Shown piece by piece: positions 23,299-31,326 of a stretch of DNA of 32,272 bases; position 1 is the first letter of the stretch; every line of letters starts with the position of its first letter. Position numbers and translations under genes: made by a program. This DNA is from Desulfobacterales bacterium (GTDB lineage: Bacteria > Desulfobacterota > Desulfobacteria > Desulfobacterales > JAHEIW01). Location: contig CP070746.1 of NCBI GenBank assembly GCA_020348305.1, positions 3,157,205 through 3,189,476 on the forward strand. The letters are read 5' to 3'. The notes under the pieces were generated by a model that saw nothing but the letters and a program-made list of their open reading frames with translations, was not told the origin of the DNA and did no database searches.

Positions 23299-24391
23299 AT
23301 GAATGAAATCAGCAGAAGACAATTTATGAAGAAAACAATGGTTATGGGAGCTGCCATCGCTACATTTCCGACAGTAATTACAAGTAAAAACCGAGCAAAG
23401 AATATTGCGAAGTTAGTAGTTCATCCTAATGTGGATAATCTCCGAGTTGTCGGTATTACCGATACAGCTATGACCAAGGCTTACGATCCCGTTTCTTCCT
23501 GGAAAATTCAAGATAAACTTGTGGTTACTGACGTGGTATGGGAAAACATCGACAAGCTGGCATGTGGCCTTGCTGAGAAGCGAAATCCTACTGAGGCATG
23601 GCGTAGTATTTTTATAAAACCGCTCCGTAAATCCTGGTCCAATACGGTGGTGGCGATTAAAACAAATAATATAGCTCAGCAGCATACACGCAGCGCTGTC
23701 ATGTCAAAGATCTGTCATACTTTGACTCATACGCTGGGCGTGAGTCCTTTTAACATACACATTTACGATGCGTGCCATGGTGGCAATATGCGCGAGAAGA
23801 CTGCTTTTGGGGGTCTTCCCAAAGGATGTAGGGTAGAAAACAGATGGGGAGGAAGCTCTACATTAACGTCTATACCAGCGCCGTGGAAAAACGGCAAAGG
23901 AAAATCAAAGTGTCTTAAACACCTGGTGGATGGCTCGGTGGATATTCTTATAAACATAGCCATGTGCAAGGGACATAGCTCAAGGTTTTGGCGGATTCAC
24001 TATGACCATGAAAAATCATTTTGGGACTTTTGATCCAAGTCCAGGTCATGAGAGAGGAAGGCAGGATTATCTCATTGCTATTAATCGAACTCCTGAAATT
24101 CTCGGTGCAATGGATAAGCAAACGGAGAAAGTCCTATTCCCGCGCCAACAGCTCTGTCTTGTTGATGCACTCTGGGCCAGCAAGGGTGGTCCCGGACGCA
24201 ATTCTACTCATCAGCCAAATTTTCTCACCATGGGTGTTATGTCTCCCATCGTGGACTATCAGATGGCGACCAAATTTCGTGGTGAAAGGATGGGTTAGCA
24301 ACCCAATATGAAGATGACCCATCGAATGCTGACGTATTTCGGCTACAATGAAGAAGACCTTCCAGCTGGAGGTAAAATCATAGAGCTCTAA
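23299..24391 (+). pseudogene. Tat-exported DUF362-family protein, frameshifted and truncated
   Basis: Starts with a twin-arginine signal (SRRQFMKKTMVMGAAIATFP) after a GAGGGAG ribosome binding site. The first frame reads to NIAMCKGHSSRF and then runs out at 24033. The family sequence resumes one frame over as GGFTMTMKNHFGTFDPSPGH; one T too many in the run TTTT at about 23985-23988 explains it. The second frame reads through PRQQLCLVDALWASKGGPGR to GERMG, meets TAG at 24296-24298 where a tryptophan (TGG) is expected, and continues in frame as QPNMKMTHRMLTYFGYNEED to IIEL and TAA at 24391. Two independent lesions make this a decayed gene. DUF362 proteins have no settled function; this one lacks a ferredoxin domain. 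Confidence 0.85.
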
Positions 24392-24415
24392 TCCAAGGGA
24401 TTTACCATGAGAGAT

Positions 24416-24434
24416 AGGTATCTAAAAGATACCT
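24416..24434. terminator. Hairpin between convergent genes
   Basis: AGGTATC, loop TAAAA, GATACCT: a perfect 7-bp stem 25 bases after the pseudogene stop. Only a short CT-rich tail follows. It lies between the convergent pseudogene and iorB. Confidence 0.35.
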
Positions 24435-24528
24435 TCTGCGGACATTTGAGTCTTTGCGCCAAAAGCAGTTTTTAGGTTTTAGGGAGCGATTAATCAATTA
24501 TTGAAAGATTAAATCTTGATTACTAGAG

Positions 24529-25155
24529 TTAAGCTGCATCTGCGCCTAACGCAGCCTGATATCCTTTTTTTAAAGCCTCCAAATTTAGCTCGATTTGCGA
24601 ATCCGGGATGGTTGCCCGCACCTCATCTTCGGCCTGCTTGAGACTTATCGGCATGGTTTTGCTTCCGACCAGCGCCCCCAACATGACAATGTTCGTGACA
24701 ATGGGTGAACCCAGATCCAAGGCAATGTCGGTGGCAGGCACAAACCAAGCATGTTTGGAAAGATTTGTGATGGTGGACTTAAGCTTGTCAAAATCAGGAT
24801 AATTATCCCTGCCGACCAAGACATCAACCGGTTGTACGATTTTTGAGTTGGAGAGCACCATAACCTCCGGATTCCCTAAAAACTTCATCTGCCGCAGGGC
24901 CTCCATCGGTTCCAAACTGAGGATGACGTTTGCCCTACCTTCGGGGATGAGAGGTCCATAGAGGCGTTTTTTAGAAATTCTGAGGCTGCTAAATACGGAA
25001 CCCCCGCGCTGGGCAGCGCCAAATGTCTCTCCGATGGAGACGATATAGCCCTGAGCTGTCAGGATGCGTCCGATGAGTCTGGAAATCAGGATGTTACCCT
25101 GACCGCCGACACCACATACGACTAAGTTGAACGGTTCCGGCCAATTTTTCATCAA
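24529..25155 (-). CDS. iorB: Indolepyruvate:ferredoxin oxidoreductase, beta subunit
   Basis: 208 aa, the small (gamma-domain) subunit of the 2-oxoacid:ferredoxin oxidoreductase family. The N-terminus FNLVVCGVGGQGNILISRLI carries the GxGGQG motif, followed by SIGETFGAAQRGGSVFSSLR, which matches IorB well. Together with IorA it oxidises aryl pyruvates (from transamination of aromatic amino acids) or related 2-oxoacids to acyl-CoA, CO2 and reduced ferredoxin, in the cytoplasm of anaerobes. Its start overlaps the iorA stop by four bases and GAGGAGG inside iorA serves as ribosome binding site. It is the last gene of the right-hand minus-strand set. Confidence 0.94.
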   Translation of the reverse strand: MMKNWPEPFNLVVCGVGGQGNILISRLIGRILTAQGYIVSIGETFGAAQRGGSVFSSLRISKKRLYGPLIPEGRANVILSLEPMEALRQMKFLGNPEVMVLSNSKIVQPVDVLVGRDNYPDFDKLKSTITNLSKHAWFVPATDIALDLGSPIVTNIVMLGALVGSKTMPISLKQAEDEVRATIPDSQIELNLEALKKGYQAALGADAA

Positions 25156-27056
25156 GCGACCTCCTCTTTTGCGATGGCATTAAACGGACAGATATCAGCA
25201 CATACACCGCAGCCGCTGCAAATGTCTTCTCTGATGCTCGCATAACCCTCAAGATCATCCCAGACCAGCCCGGGACAACGGAATTCGCTGGTACAGATTC
25301 GGCATTCGTCACCTTTGCACTTTTCGTCATCAACAGAAACTGTAACGGGCTTAAAATTTTCTTCTCGCATGCGCACCAGTTCACAGGTCCGTCGCATAAT
25401 CAAAACCCGCACACCGGTATCTTCTTTGAGCAAATGACGGATGGTCCGAATGCTGGACCGCACATCAAATGGGTCTGCCACTGTTACGCGGCAGCCCATG
25501 GCGCGGCACAGGTCCTCGATCTCGATTTTGGGAGCCTGCTGTCCCAGGGCGTTGGTGCCGGTCCCGGGATGCGGCTGAAAACCGGTCATCGCGGTGGCCT
25601 GGTTGTCGAGCACGACCTGGATCAGATTTGATCTATTCGTTACGGCGTTGATTAACGCCGGAATGGAGGCGTGAAAGAAAGTGGAATCGCCGCACACGGC
25701 AATCACCGGTTGCTCATAACCAAATCGGCCCAGCTGCCCGAGGCCCGAGGCCAGACCCGCACCGGATCCCATGGCATGCAGCAGATTCTGTAAAGATTTG
25801 CCGCCGGGAAATACATCAAGGGTGTAGCACCCAATGTCACCGGTAAGATAGGCATTGCGACGATCCTGTTTGATGGCCTTCTCCAGTGCCCAGAAAGTGG
25901 CGCGATGCGGGCAACCCGGGCACCAGGCAAGTCCGCGACCGACAATCAGTGGATCCGCCTGGGCGGCAATTTTTTTGCCATATTCTGCAGAACGCCCGGT
26001 ATACTCCATTCCCCGGATATCGGCCAGCGCTGAGATTACGCGGTCGGGCGTTATTTCGCCGTACGCCGGGATATGACCTGATTCCTTGCCAAATATTTGC
26101 TTCCCGTTGCGGCCGTCGTCGACCATGGTTTCCTTTACATGTATTTCAATGTACGGATCTACCTCTTCAGCGATTAGGAATCGGTCGGTCCTGGCAAGAT
26201 GATCAGCGACCAATTGTTTCGGAAAAGGCCACAGTGTGGCTAGCTTTAGAATGCCGACGGATTGGTCGATTCCAAGAGACTCCACTGCATCCCGCACGCA
26301 GAGATAACCGCTGCCGCCGCAGATAATGATTAATTCCGGCCGGTCCGGTCCCTCATAAGTATTGAACGACGAGTCTTCAAAGCGCTCTCGAATACGGGCC
26401 AAACGTTTGATTACATCTGCATGCTTGTCAATAGCCAAATAGGGGCTGATAGAGACACTGCTGTCAGTATGCGACTGAACCCCTTTTTGCCTTATCTCTT
26501 CCAGCTCGATCAGCGTGCTGGCATGCGAAAGCCGCGTGTAACTTCGTAACATTACATGGCAGTCATATTCGGCAGATAATTCAAACGCCCATCGCATCAG
26601 TTGCTTGGCTTCGGGTATGCTGCTCGGTTCAAGCAGCGGCGCATAACTAAAGCGGGCCAGCCAGCGTGAATCGGTCTCGTCGCCGCTGGAATGACCGTCC
26701 GGATCATCGCAGACCACCACCACCATGGAACCGTTGTTGGCGCCTAATCCGGTCATGCTCAAATGAGTTAAAAAATCCAAAGCAACACTCAGTCCGGCGT
26801 TCTTCATGGCTGCCAGGGAGCGAAGACCCGCAAAAGCAGCCGCCGCCGCTCCTTCACAGGCAACCTTTTCGTTTACGGACCACTCAACGTGGACATTTGA
26901 TTTTTCCGCGTAAGGAACAATGGTTCGGATTATTTCCGAAGAAGGGGTTCCCGGATAGCCGGAAGCAAAATGAATGCCGGCTTCCAGAGCAGCCCGTGCA
27001 ATGGCCTCATTTCCCAAGAGAAAACTTGTGGTGCCTCGAGATTTTCGGTTGTTCAT
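25152..27056 (-). CDS. iorA: Indolepyruvate:ferredoxin oxidoreductase, alpha subunit
   Basis: 634 aa, full length for the family. The N-terminal pyrimidine-binding half has LLGNEAIARAALEAG and ASGYPGTPSSEIIRT. The TPP-binding half has GDIGCYTLDVFP, AMGSGAGLASGLGQ and CGDSTFFHASIPALINAV. The C-terminus carries a ferredoxin-like cluster motif CSGCGVCADICPFNAI, preceded by CKGDECRICTSEFRCP as the second set of ligands. AAGAGGTGAG lies upstream of the ATG. The gene follows the MalK-type ATPase gene by 29 bases, so an aryl-pyruvate or similar oxidoreductase is encoded together with a carbohydrate-type ABC importer, an uncommon pairing that hints at the fate of the imported compound. Confidence 0.95.
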   Translation of the reverse strand: MNNRKSRGTTSFLLGNEAIARAALEAGIHFASGYPGTPSSEIIRTIVPYAEKSNVHVEWSVNEKVACEGAAAAAFAGLRSLAAMKNAGLSVALDFLTHLSMTGLGANNGSMVVVVCDDPDGHSSGDETDSRWLARFSYAPLLEPSSIPEAKQLMRWAFELSAEYDCHVMLRSYTRLSHASTLIELEEIRQKGVQSHTDSSVSISPYLAIDKHADVIKRLARIRERFEDSSFNTYEGPDRPELIIICGGSGYLCVRDAVESLGIDQSVGILKLATLWPFPKQLVADHLARTDRFLIAEEVDPYIEIHVKETMVDDGRNGKQIFGKESGHIPAYGEITPDRVISALADIRGMEYTGRSAEYGKKIAAQADPLIVGRGLAWCPGCPHRATFWALEKAIKQDRRNAYLTGDIGCYTLDVFPGGKSLQNLLHAMGSGAGLASGLGQLGRFGYEQPVIAVCGDSTFFHASIPALINAVTNRSNLIQVVLDNQATAMTGFQPHPGTGTNALGQQAPKIEIEDLCRAMGCRVTVADPFDVRSSIRTIRHLLKEDTGVRVLIMRRTCELVRMREENFKPVTVSVDDEKCKGDECRICTSEFRCPGLVWDDLEGYASIREDICSGCGVCADICPFNAIAKEEVA

Positions 27057-27085
27057 TTCTCACCTCTTTTTCCCAAATTCAACCC

Positions 27086-28183
27086 TTAATAAGCTTCTTT
27101 CGTTGTCTTGTCAAAAAGATGCAGGCGGTTTGTATCCACCAGAAATTCCAATTTCATATTGGGTTTGGCGCGGGTTTGAGGATCGACACTTGCGGTGAGA
27201 TTCTCGGTACCGCATGAGGCCAGCAGAATAACCTGGGAGCCGATGGGCTCGACGACTTCGACCGTGGCCCTTAAGGGTTCCCCTCCCGGAAACGGACCCT
27301 TTATCGTTTTGTCATAGATGTGCTCGGGGCGTATTCCAAGAACCAATTTTCGATCTTTTGCCTGTAAGAATCGATCTTGAAGCCCATCGGGAATGGTCAA
27401 CTGGAAGCTATCACCTTTAACACGAAGCGTTCCTTTTTCGGCGGTTATCCGTACGTCAAAAAAATTCATGGCCGGGCTGCCGATAAAACCGGCCACGAAC
27501 AGATTTTTGGGATTATTATAAACGTCCATCGGAGCGCCGCTCTGCATGATAATCCCGTTATTCATCACCACGATGCGATCCGCCAGGGTCATAGCCTCGA
27601 TCTGATCATGGGTCACATAGACGATCGTCGTCTCGAGTTGCCGGTGGAGCTTTCCCAGCTCCCCCCGCATCTGTACCCGCAGTTTGGCGTCCAAGTTGCT
27701 GAGAGGCTCATCAAAAAGAAATACTTCCGGCTTTCGGACAATGGCGCGTCCCATGGCCACCCGCTGGCGTTGACCGCCGGATAGTTCCTTGGGTTTTCTT
27801 TTTAAAAGCTCTTCTATTCCCAGCATGTGGGCGACCTCGGTAACACGCAGGTTGATTTCCGATCTCGGAAATTTCCGTTGTTTGAGACCGAAAGCCAGAT
27901 TTTTGTATACCGACATATGTGGATAAAGTGCATAATTCTGAAAAACCATGGCAATATCCCGATCTTTTGGCGCTACGTTGTTGACCCTACGATCTCCGAT
28001 ATAAACTTCACCCTCAGTCGTCTCTTCCAGTCCTGCGATCATCCGCAACGTAGTTGTTTTCCCGCACCCCGACGGCCCCACCAGTACCAGAAACTCTTTT
28101 TCCTGGGCCGTAAGATTGATCCGGTCCACCGCCGTATTGCTTCCAAATCGTTTGGTCACTTCAACTAATCGAATTTCTGCCAA
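27086..28183 (-). CDS. ABC transporter ATPase, MalK/UgpC type
   Basis: 365 aa, energises the permeases encoded upstream on the same strand (29539-31259). Walker A GPSGCGKTT, Q-loop MVFQNYALYPHMSVYKN, signature LSGGQRQRVAMGRA, Walker B VFLFDEPLSNLDAKLR, switch YVTHDQIEAM, then the MalK-type regulatory domain with SPAMNFFDV and LGIRPEH. The start codon is TTG (28181-28183), supported by AGGAGGAG seven bases upstream. The dehydrogenase gene upstream is separated by 194 bp that includes word-like AT-rich repeats. It is a paralogue of the ATPase at 3201-4325. Confidence 0.95.
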   Translation of the reverse strand: MAEIRLVEVTKRFGSNTAVDRINLTAQEKEFLVLVGPSGCGKTTTLRMIAGLEETTEGEVYIGDRRVNNVAPKDRDIAMVFQNYALYPHMSVYKNLAFGLKQRKFPRSEINLRVTEVAHMLGIEELLKRKPKELSGGQRQRVAMGRAIVRKPEVFLFDEPLSNLDAKLRVQMRGELGKLHRQLETTIVYVTHDQIEAMTLADRIVVMNNGIIMQSGAPMDVYNNPKNLFVAGFIGSPAMNFFDVRITAEKGTLRVKGDSFQLTIPDGLQDRFLQAKDRKLVLGIRPEHIYDKTIKGPFPGGEPLRATVEVVEPIGSQVILLASCGTENLTASVDPQTRAKPNMKLEFLVDTNRLHLFDKTTKEAY

Positions 28184-28269
28184 TGGCTCCTCCTAGTTTC
28201 GTGTCCCATATGTAATTTTGAAAACTCAGATTGATTAAATAGCACTTTCTTTTGCTGAGTGAAATTAGT

Positions 28270-28330
28270 TAAATCCCAAATCTCAAATTACAAAATACAA
28301 AACTCAAATCCGAAACAAATCTCAGATTTT
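28270..28330. repeat. AT-rich word-like intergenic repeat (CAAATCC/CAAATTAC units)
   Basis: Short units such as AAATCCC, AAATCTC, AAATTAC, AAAATAC, AAACTC and AAATCCG follow each other with a period of about 7-8 bases. It is non-coding and of the same general style as the repeats at 2955-3043 and 13590-13850. Position between the SDR and ATPase genes. Confidence 0.45.
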
Positions 28331-28377
28331 AGATAGCCTGTTCGACTTTTTGAATGTATTTGTTGAACACAACACTG

Positions 28378-29127
28378 CTAGTCCATCAAAAACCCACCAT
28401 TCACGTCGAGAATCTCCCCGGTAATAAAACCGGCCTTATCCGATGCCAGAAATAATACCGCATCGGCCACCTCCTGTGGTTGGCCTAACCTTTTCAATGG
28501 AATAGACTCGATGATGGCTTTTCTTTTTTCTTCCGACCATTCGGCACTCATGTCCGTTTCAATCGCATGCGGCGCAACGCCATTGACATTGATGCCGTAA
28601 GCCGCTAACTGTCTTGCCAGAGTTTTGGTAAGGCCGTCAATGGCTGCTTTGGATGGACCATACCCCGGAGCGGATGTAATGTCGCCTGTTTTACCGGCAA
28701 TCGAAGACACATTGACAATTTTTCCCGAGCGCTGTTTTATCATGATATCAGCTGCCGCTTTGCAGCAATTGAATGTGCCTTTTAAGTTGATGTCGATGAC
28801 TTGATCCCACTGCGCTTCAGTAACCGTCTCTATGGATCCCCTGCGAATAATTCCGGCATTATTAACCAGTATATCAAGCCGTTGAAAACGCTTTTCAACC
28901 TGACTGACCATGGCCCGGACCTGATCGGATCGACTCACGTCGGCCCTCATCGCCACACATTGCCCCGCATAGGTTGAAAGAGCAGTTGCTGTTTTAACCA
29001 GATCTTCTTCTTGGCACACATCATTTAGGATCACATGGGCATCTTCACGGGCAAAAGCCTCGGCAACGGCCTTACCGATACCCCTTTGAGCCCCGGTCAC
29101 CAGGGCAACCCGGCCTTTGAATGGCAT
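28378..29127 (-). CDS. Short-chain dehydrogenase/reductase of the right-hand ABC operon
   Basis: 249 aa, FabG-like classical SDR. Cofactor motif TGAQRGIG, then NNAG (VNNAGIIRRGSIE), catalytic region VSSIAG with Y and K in YGPSKAA, and the C-terminal VNGGFLMD. Substrate is probably a small hydroxy compound handled together with what the ABC transporter imports, but SDR specificity cannot be read from sequence. AAAGGA precedes the ATG. It is flanked by the permease genes (411 bp away, with a MITE-like repeat between) and by the ATPase gene. Confidence 0.93.
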   Translation of the reverse strand: MPFKGRVALVTGAQRGIGKAVAEAFAREDAHVILNDVCQEEDLVKTATALSTYAGQCVAMRADVSRSDQVRAMVSQVEKRFQRLDILVNNAGIIRRGSIETVTEAQWDQVIDINLKGTFNCCKAAADIMIKQRSGKIVNVSSIAGKTGDITSAPGYGPSKAAIDGLTKTLARQLAAYGINVNGVAPHAIETDMSAEWSEEKRKAIIESIPLKRLGQPQEVADAVLFLASDKAGFITGEILDVNGGFLMD

Positions 29128-29155
29128 CTTAATTTCCTTTCGATGTATTTTCTGG

Positions 29156-29354
29156 ATTCCCGCATGCTAGGTTGGGTTATAATTACGAATTTTGCCTCCT
29201 ATCCGCAAAACTGGCCAATTTGTCATTCCGGGCTTGATCCGGAATCCACTGTGATTACGTCATGTTAGTATACCTGGATGTCGGCTCAAGGCCGGCATGA
29301 CATAGTCGAAACCAAGCTTTCATGCAACTATGACACAGCCTTGTGCGCGGGAAT
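29156..29354. repeat. MITE-like dispersed repeat, copy 2 (inverted)
   Basis: 199 bp with terminal inverted repeats ATTCCCGC (29156-29163) and GCGGGAAT (29347-29354). It is the reverse-complement counterpart of 593-789. It occupies half of the 411-bp gap between the permease and dehydrogenase genes; the remaining 29355-29538 is AT-rich with no gene or clear signal. Confidence 0.75.
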
Positions 29355-29538
29355 GACAATGAACACTCAATTGAGCACTGCTCAGACGACTGCTATTTGT
29401 TATTGGTTATTCAAATTATTAGGTTATTATGCCGTATTAAAATGATTAGCATCCTTAATTTTAGGCACTTCTGTGAGCAGCTTATTTTTTCGTTTAGAAA
29501 TAATTGCCTCAACAAGCACAAAGTTAATTTTTATGAGA

Positions 29539-30387
29539 TTACTCTTTGACAGCGCCGGCGGTCAACCCCTGTACCAGCAACCGTTGCAAAAAGATGTATA
29601 AAAGGATGGCCGGCATTCCGCCCACCAGTGATCCGGCCATCAACATGGGCCAGATAATTCGAAACTCTCCCACGGTCCGGGCGATGCCCAGCGTTACCGT
29701 GATCATCGACTCGCTGCTGGTGAGACACAGGGCCCAGAGAAGATCCCCCCAGGCAAGCAAAAACGCGAAAAGAATCGTGGCAACCATACCGGGAGCTACA
29801 ATGGGCAAAACAATTTTGAAAAAGATACCAAGCCTGGAGCACCCGTCAACCATGGCCGACTGGTCGAGTTCATCCGGTACTTTATCAATGAATCCCTTCA
29901 TCATCCAGGTTGAAAACGGAAGGCAGATGGTCAAAAAAGCGATGATCAATCCCGTGCGAGTGTCATAAAGCCCGACCTTGCTCAATATTTTAAAATAGGG
30001 ACCCACCAGCAAAACGCCGGGCAACATTTGGGTAGCTAAGAAGAAACCAATCAGAAACCTCCTGCCCTTGAAAAAAAACCTGGAAAAACCATAGCCTGCC
30101 AGAGCGCCAAAAAAAGTGGAAAGTACAGCAGTGGCCAGGGAAATAATCGTACTGTTAAAGAAATAAATACCAAAATTTTTGCGCACCCAGATTCCGATGT
30201 AACTATCCGCGGTGAGCTTCAATGGAATCCATGTCGGCGGCATACGAAACGCTTCTGCTTCGGTTTTGAGTGAGGTGGAAAGCATCCATGCAAATGGTAT
30301 CAAACAATAGATACAGACCAATATAAGAAAACCCCAGATAAGGGTTTTGACAAGAATATCACCCGGCTGTAATTTTGCAGCTTGCAT
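29539..30387 (-). CDS. ABC transporter permease, MalG/UgpE type
   Basis: 282 aa from the chosen ATG. Six hydrophobic segments beginning with LIWGFLILVCIYCLIPFAWM, then MLSTSLKTEAEAF, and ending in LVQGLTAGAVKE as in the family. The loop that contacts the ATPase is degenerate: DELDQSAMVDGCSRLGIFFK has QSAMVDG where EAAxxDG is usual. I chose ATG at 30387 because AGGAAGAG lies upstream and it begins just after the previous stop; a TTG ten codons earlier (30417) would overlap the upstream gene. It pairs with the permease at 30393-31259. Confidence 0.92.
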   Translation of the reverse strand: MQAAKLQPGDILVKTLIWGFLILVCIYCLIPFAWMLSTSLKTEAEAFRMPPTWIPLKLTADSYIGIWVRKNFGIYFFNSTIISLATAVLSTFFGALAGYGFSRFFFKGRRFLIGFFLATQMLPGVLLVGPYFKILSKVGLYDTRTGLIIAFLTICLPFSTWMMKGFIDKVPDELDQSAMVDGCSRLGIFFKIVLPIVAPGMVATILFAFLLAWGDLLWALCLTSSESMITVTLGIARTVGEFRIIWPMLMAGSLVGGMPAILLYIFLQRLLVQGLTAGAVKE

Positions 30388-30392
30388 GCGTA

Positions 30393-31259
30393 TCACTCTT
30401 CCTGACTGATCATCCAAATATACGGTAGACTTACGAGCAGCAGCACGATCGTCATCACCACCGAAATGGCTGAGGCATATTCAAATCGAAAGAATTTAAA
30501 ATATTGCTTATACGTGTAAGTTGACAAAACTTCGGTTAAAACACCGGGGCCTCCCTGGGTCATGGCCTGGATCAGACCGAAGCGCCGCACTTCCCAAACA
30601 ATATCCAGCGCCAGGGCCACCACAATCATTTTTTTCAATCCCGGAAGCGTGATATGGATGAATTGTTGCAACTTGGGGGCACCGTCAATTGCGGCAGCCT
30701 CATAGAGATGCCTGGGAATCGACTGAAGCCCGGCCAACAAAATCAGCATCACAAAAGGAAACCCTCGCCAGAGATTGACAAGGATGGCACTGGTCATGGC
30801 CAGTTTCGGATTTGATAGCCATTCAATGGGGTTTTCAAGCAACCCGATTTTGATTAATAAGTCATTTAGCGCGCCATAAATGGGATCATACATCCATTTC
30901 CATATGATTCCCGCCACTACATCCGGAACCACCCAGGGGAGCAGGGCAATCACTCGGAACATAGGCTTTGCCGGCAACGCGCTGTTGAGCACCATGGCCA
31001 CGGCCAATCCAAGAATCATATGGAGAGCTACACTAAAAAAAACAAAAACGGTGGTATTCCAAAATGTGGTACTAAAAAATGGATCTTTCAGAAGACTTTT
31101 GTAGTTGGCAAGTGTATAGGCGGCATCTCCGGCCTGTTCGGTTTCAAAGCTATACAAAATACTTGTAATTGCCGGCCATCCGAGCACCAAAATCAGCAAA
31201 ATAACCCCGGGCAACACGAAAACCATCCACATGTGACGATCTTTTATCCACATGCTCAA
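30393..31259 (-). CDS. ABC transporter permease, MalF/UgpA type
   Basis: 288 aa, six hydrophobic segments starting with VFVLPGVILLILVLGWPAIT. Family landmarks: ALLPWVVPDVVAGIIWKWMY, the EAA loop EAAAIDGAPKLQQFIHITLP, and MTQGGPG. Translation may be governed by alternative hairpins just upstream (31263-31314), where the weak ribosome binding sequence GGGA falls in a stem. It follows the solute-binding protein gene by 67 bases, the normal order for this transporter class. Confidence 0.94.
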   Translation of the reverse strand: MSMWIKDRHMWMVFVLPGVILLILVLGWPAITSILYSFETEQAGDAAYTLANYKSLLKDPFFSTTFWNTTVFVFFSVALHMILGLAVAMVLNSALPAKPMFRVIALLPWVVPDVVAGIIWKWMYDPIYGALNDLLIKIGLLENPIEWLSNPKLAMTSAILVNLWRGFPFVMLILLAGLQSIPRHLYEAAAIDGAPKLQQFIHITLPGLKKMIVVALALDIVWEVRRFGLIQAMTQGGPGVLTEVLSTYTYKQYFKFFRFEYASAISVVMTIVLLLVSLPYIWMISQEE

Positions 31260-31262
31260 ATT

Positions 31263-31314
31263 CCCAAATTAAAATCAATTTGGGGAAGGCGAGTCTCCAG
31301 AGCCCCCCTTCCCC
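31263..31314 (-). promoter_or_regulatory. Two mutually exclusive hairpins between binding-protein and permease genes
   Basis: In the minus-strand RNA, GGGGAAGG and CCTTCCCC (31282-31314) form an 8-bp GC-rich stem. CCCAAATT and AATTTGGG (31263-31284) form another perfect 8-bp stem. Both use the CCC at 31282-31284, so only one can form fully. The second stem covers the GGGA that is the only ribosome-binding candidate for the permease. The first may also protect the binding-protein mRNA, as intercistronic hairpins do in other binding-protein operons. Confidence 0.5.
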
Positions 31315-31326
31315 GTTTATCATTTT

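Noticed and set aside
23980..24000. Programmed frameshift in the DUF362 gene
   Set aside because: A second lesion (TAG at 24296) interrupts the same gene, which makes simple decay the better explanation.
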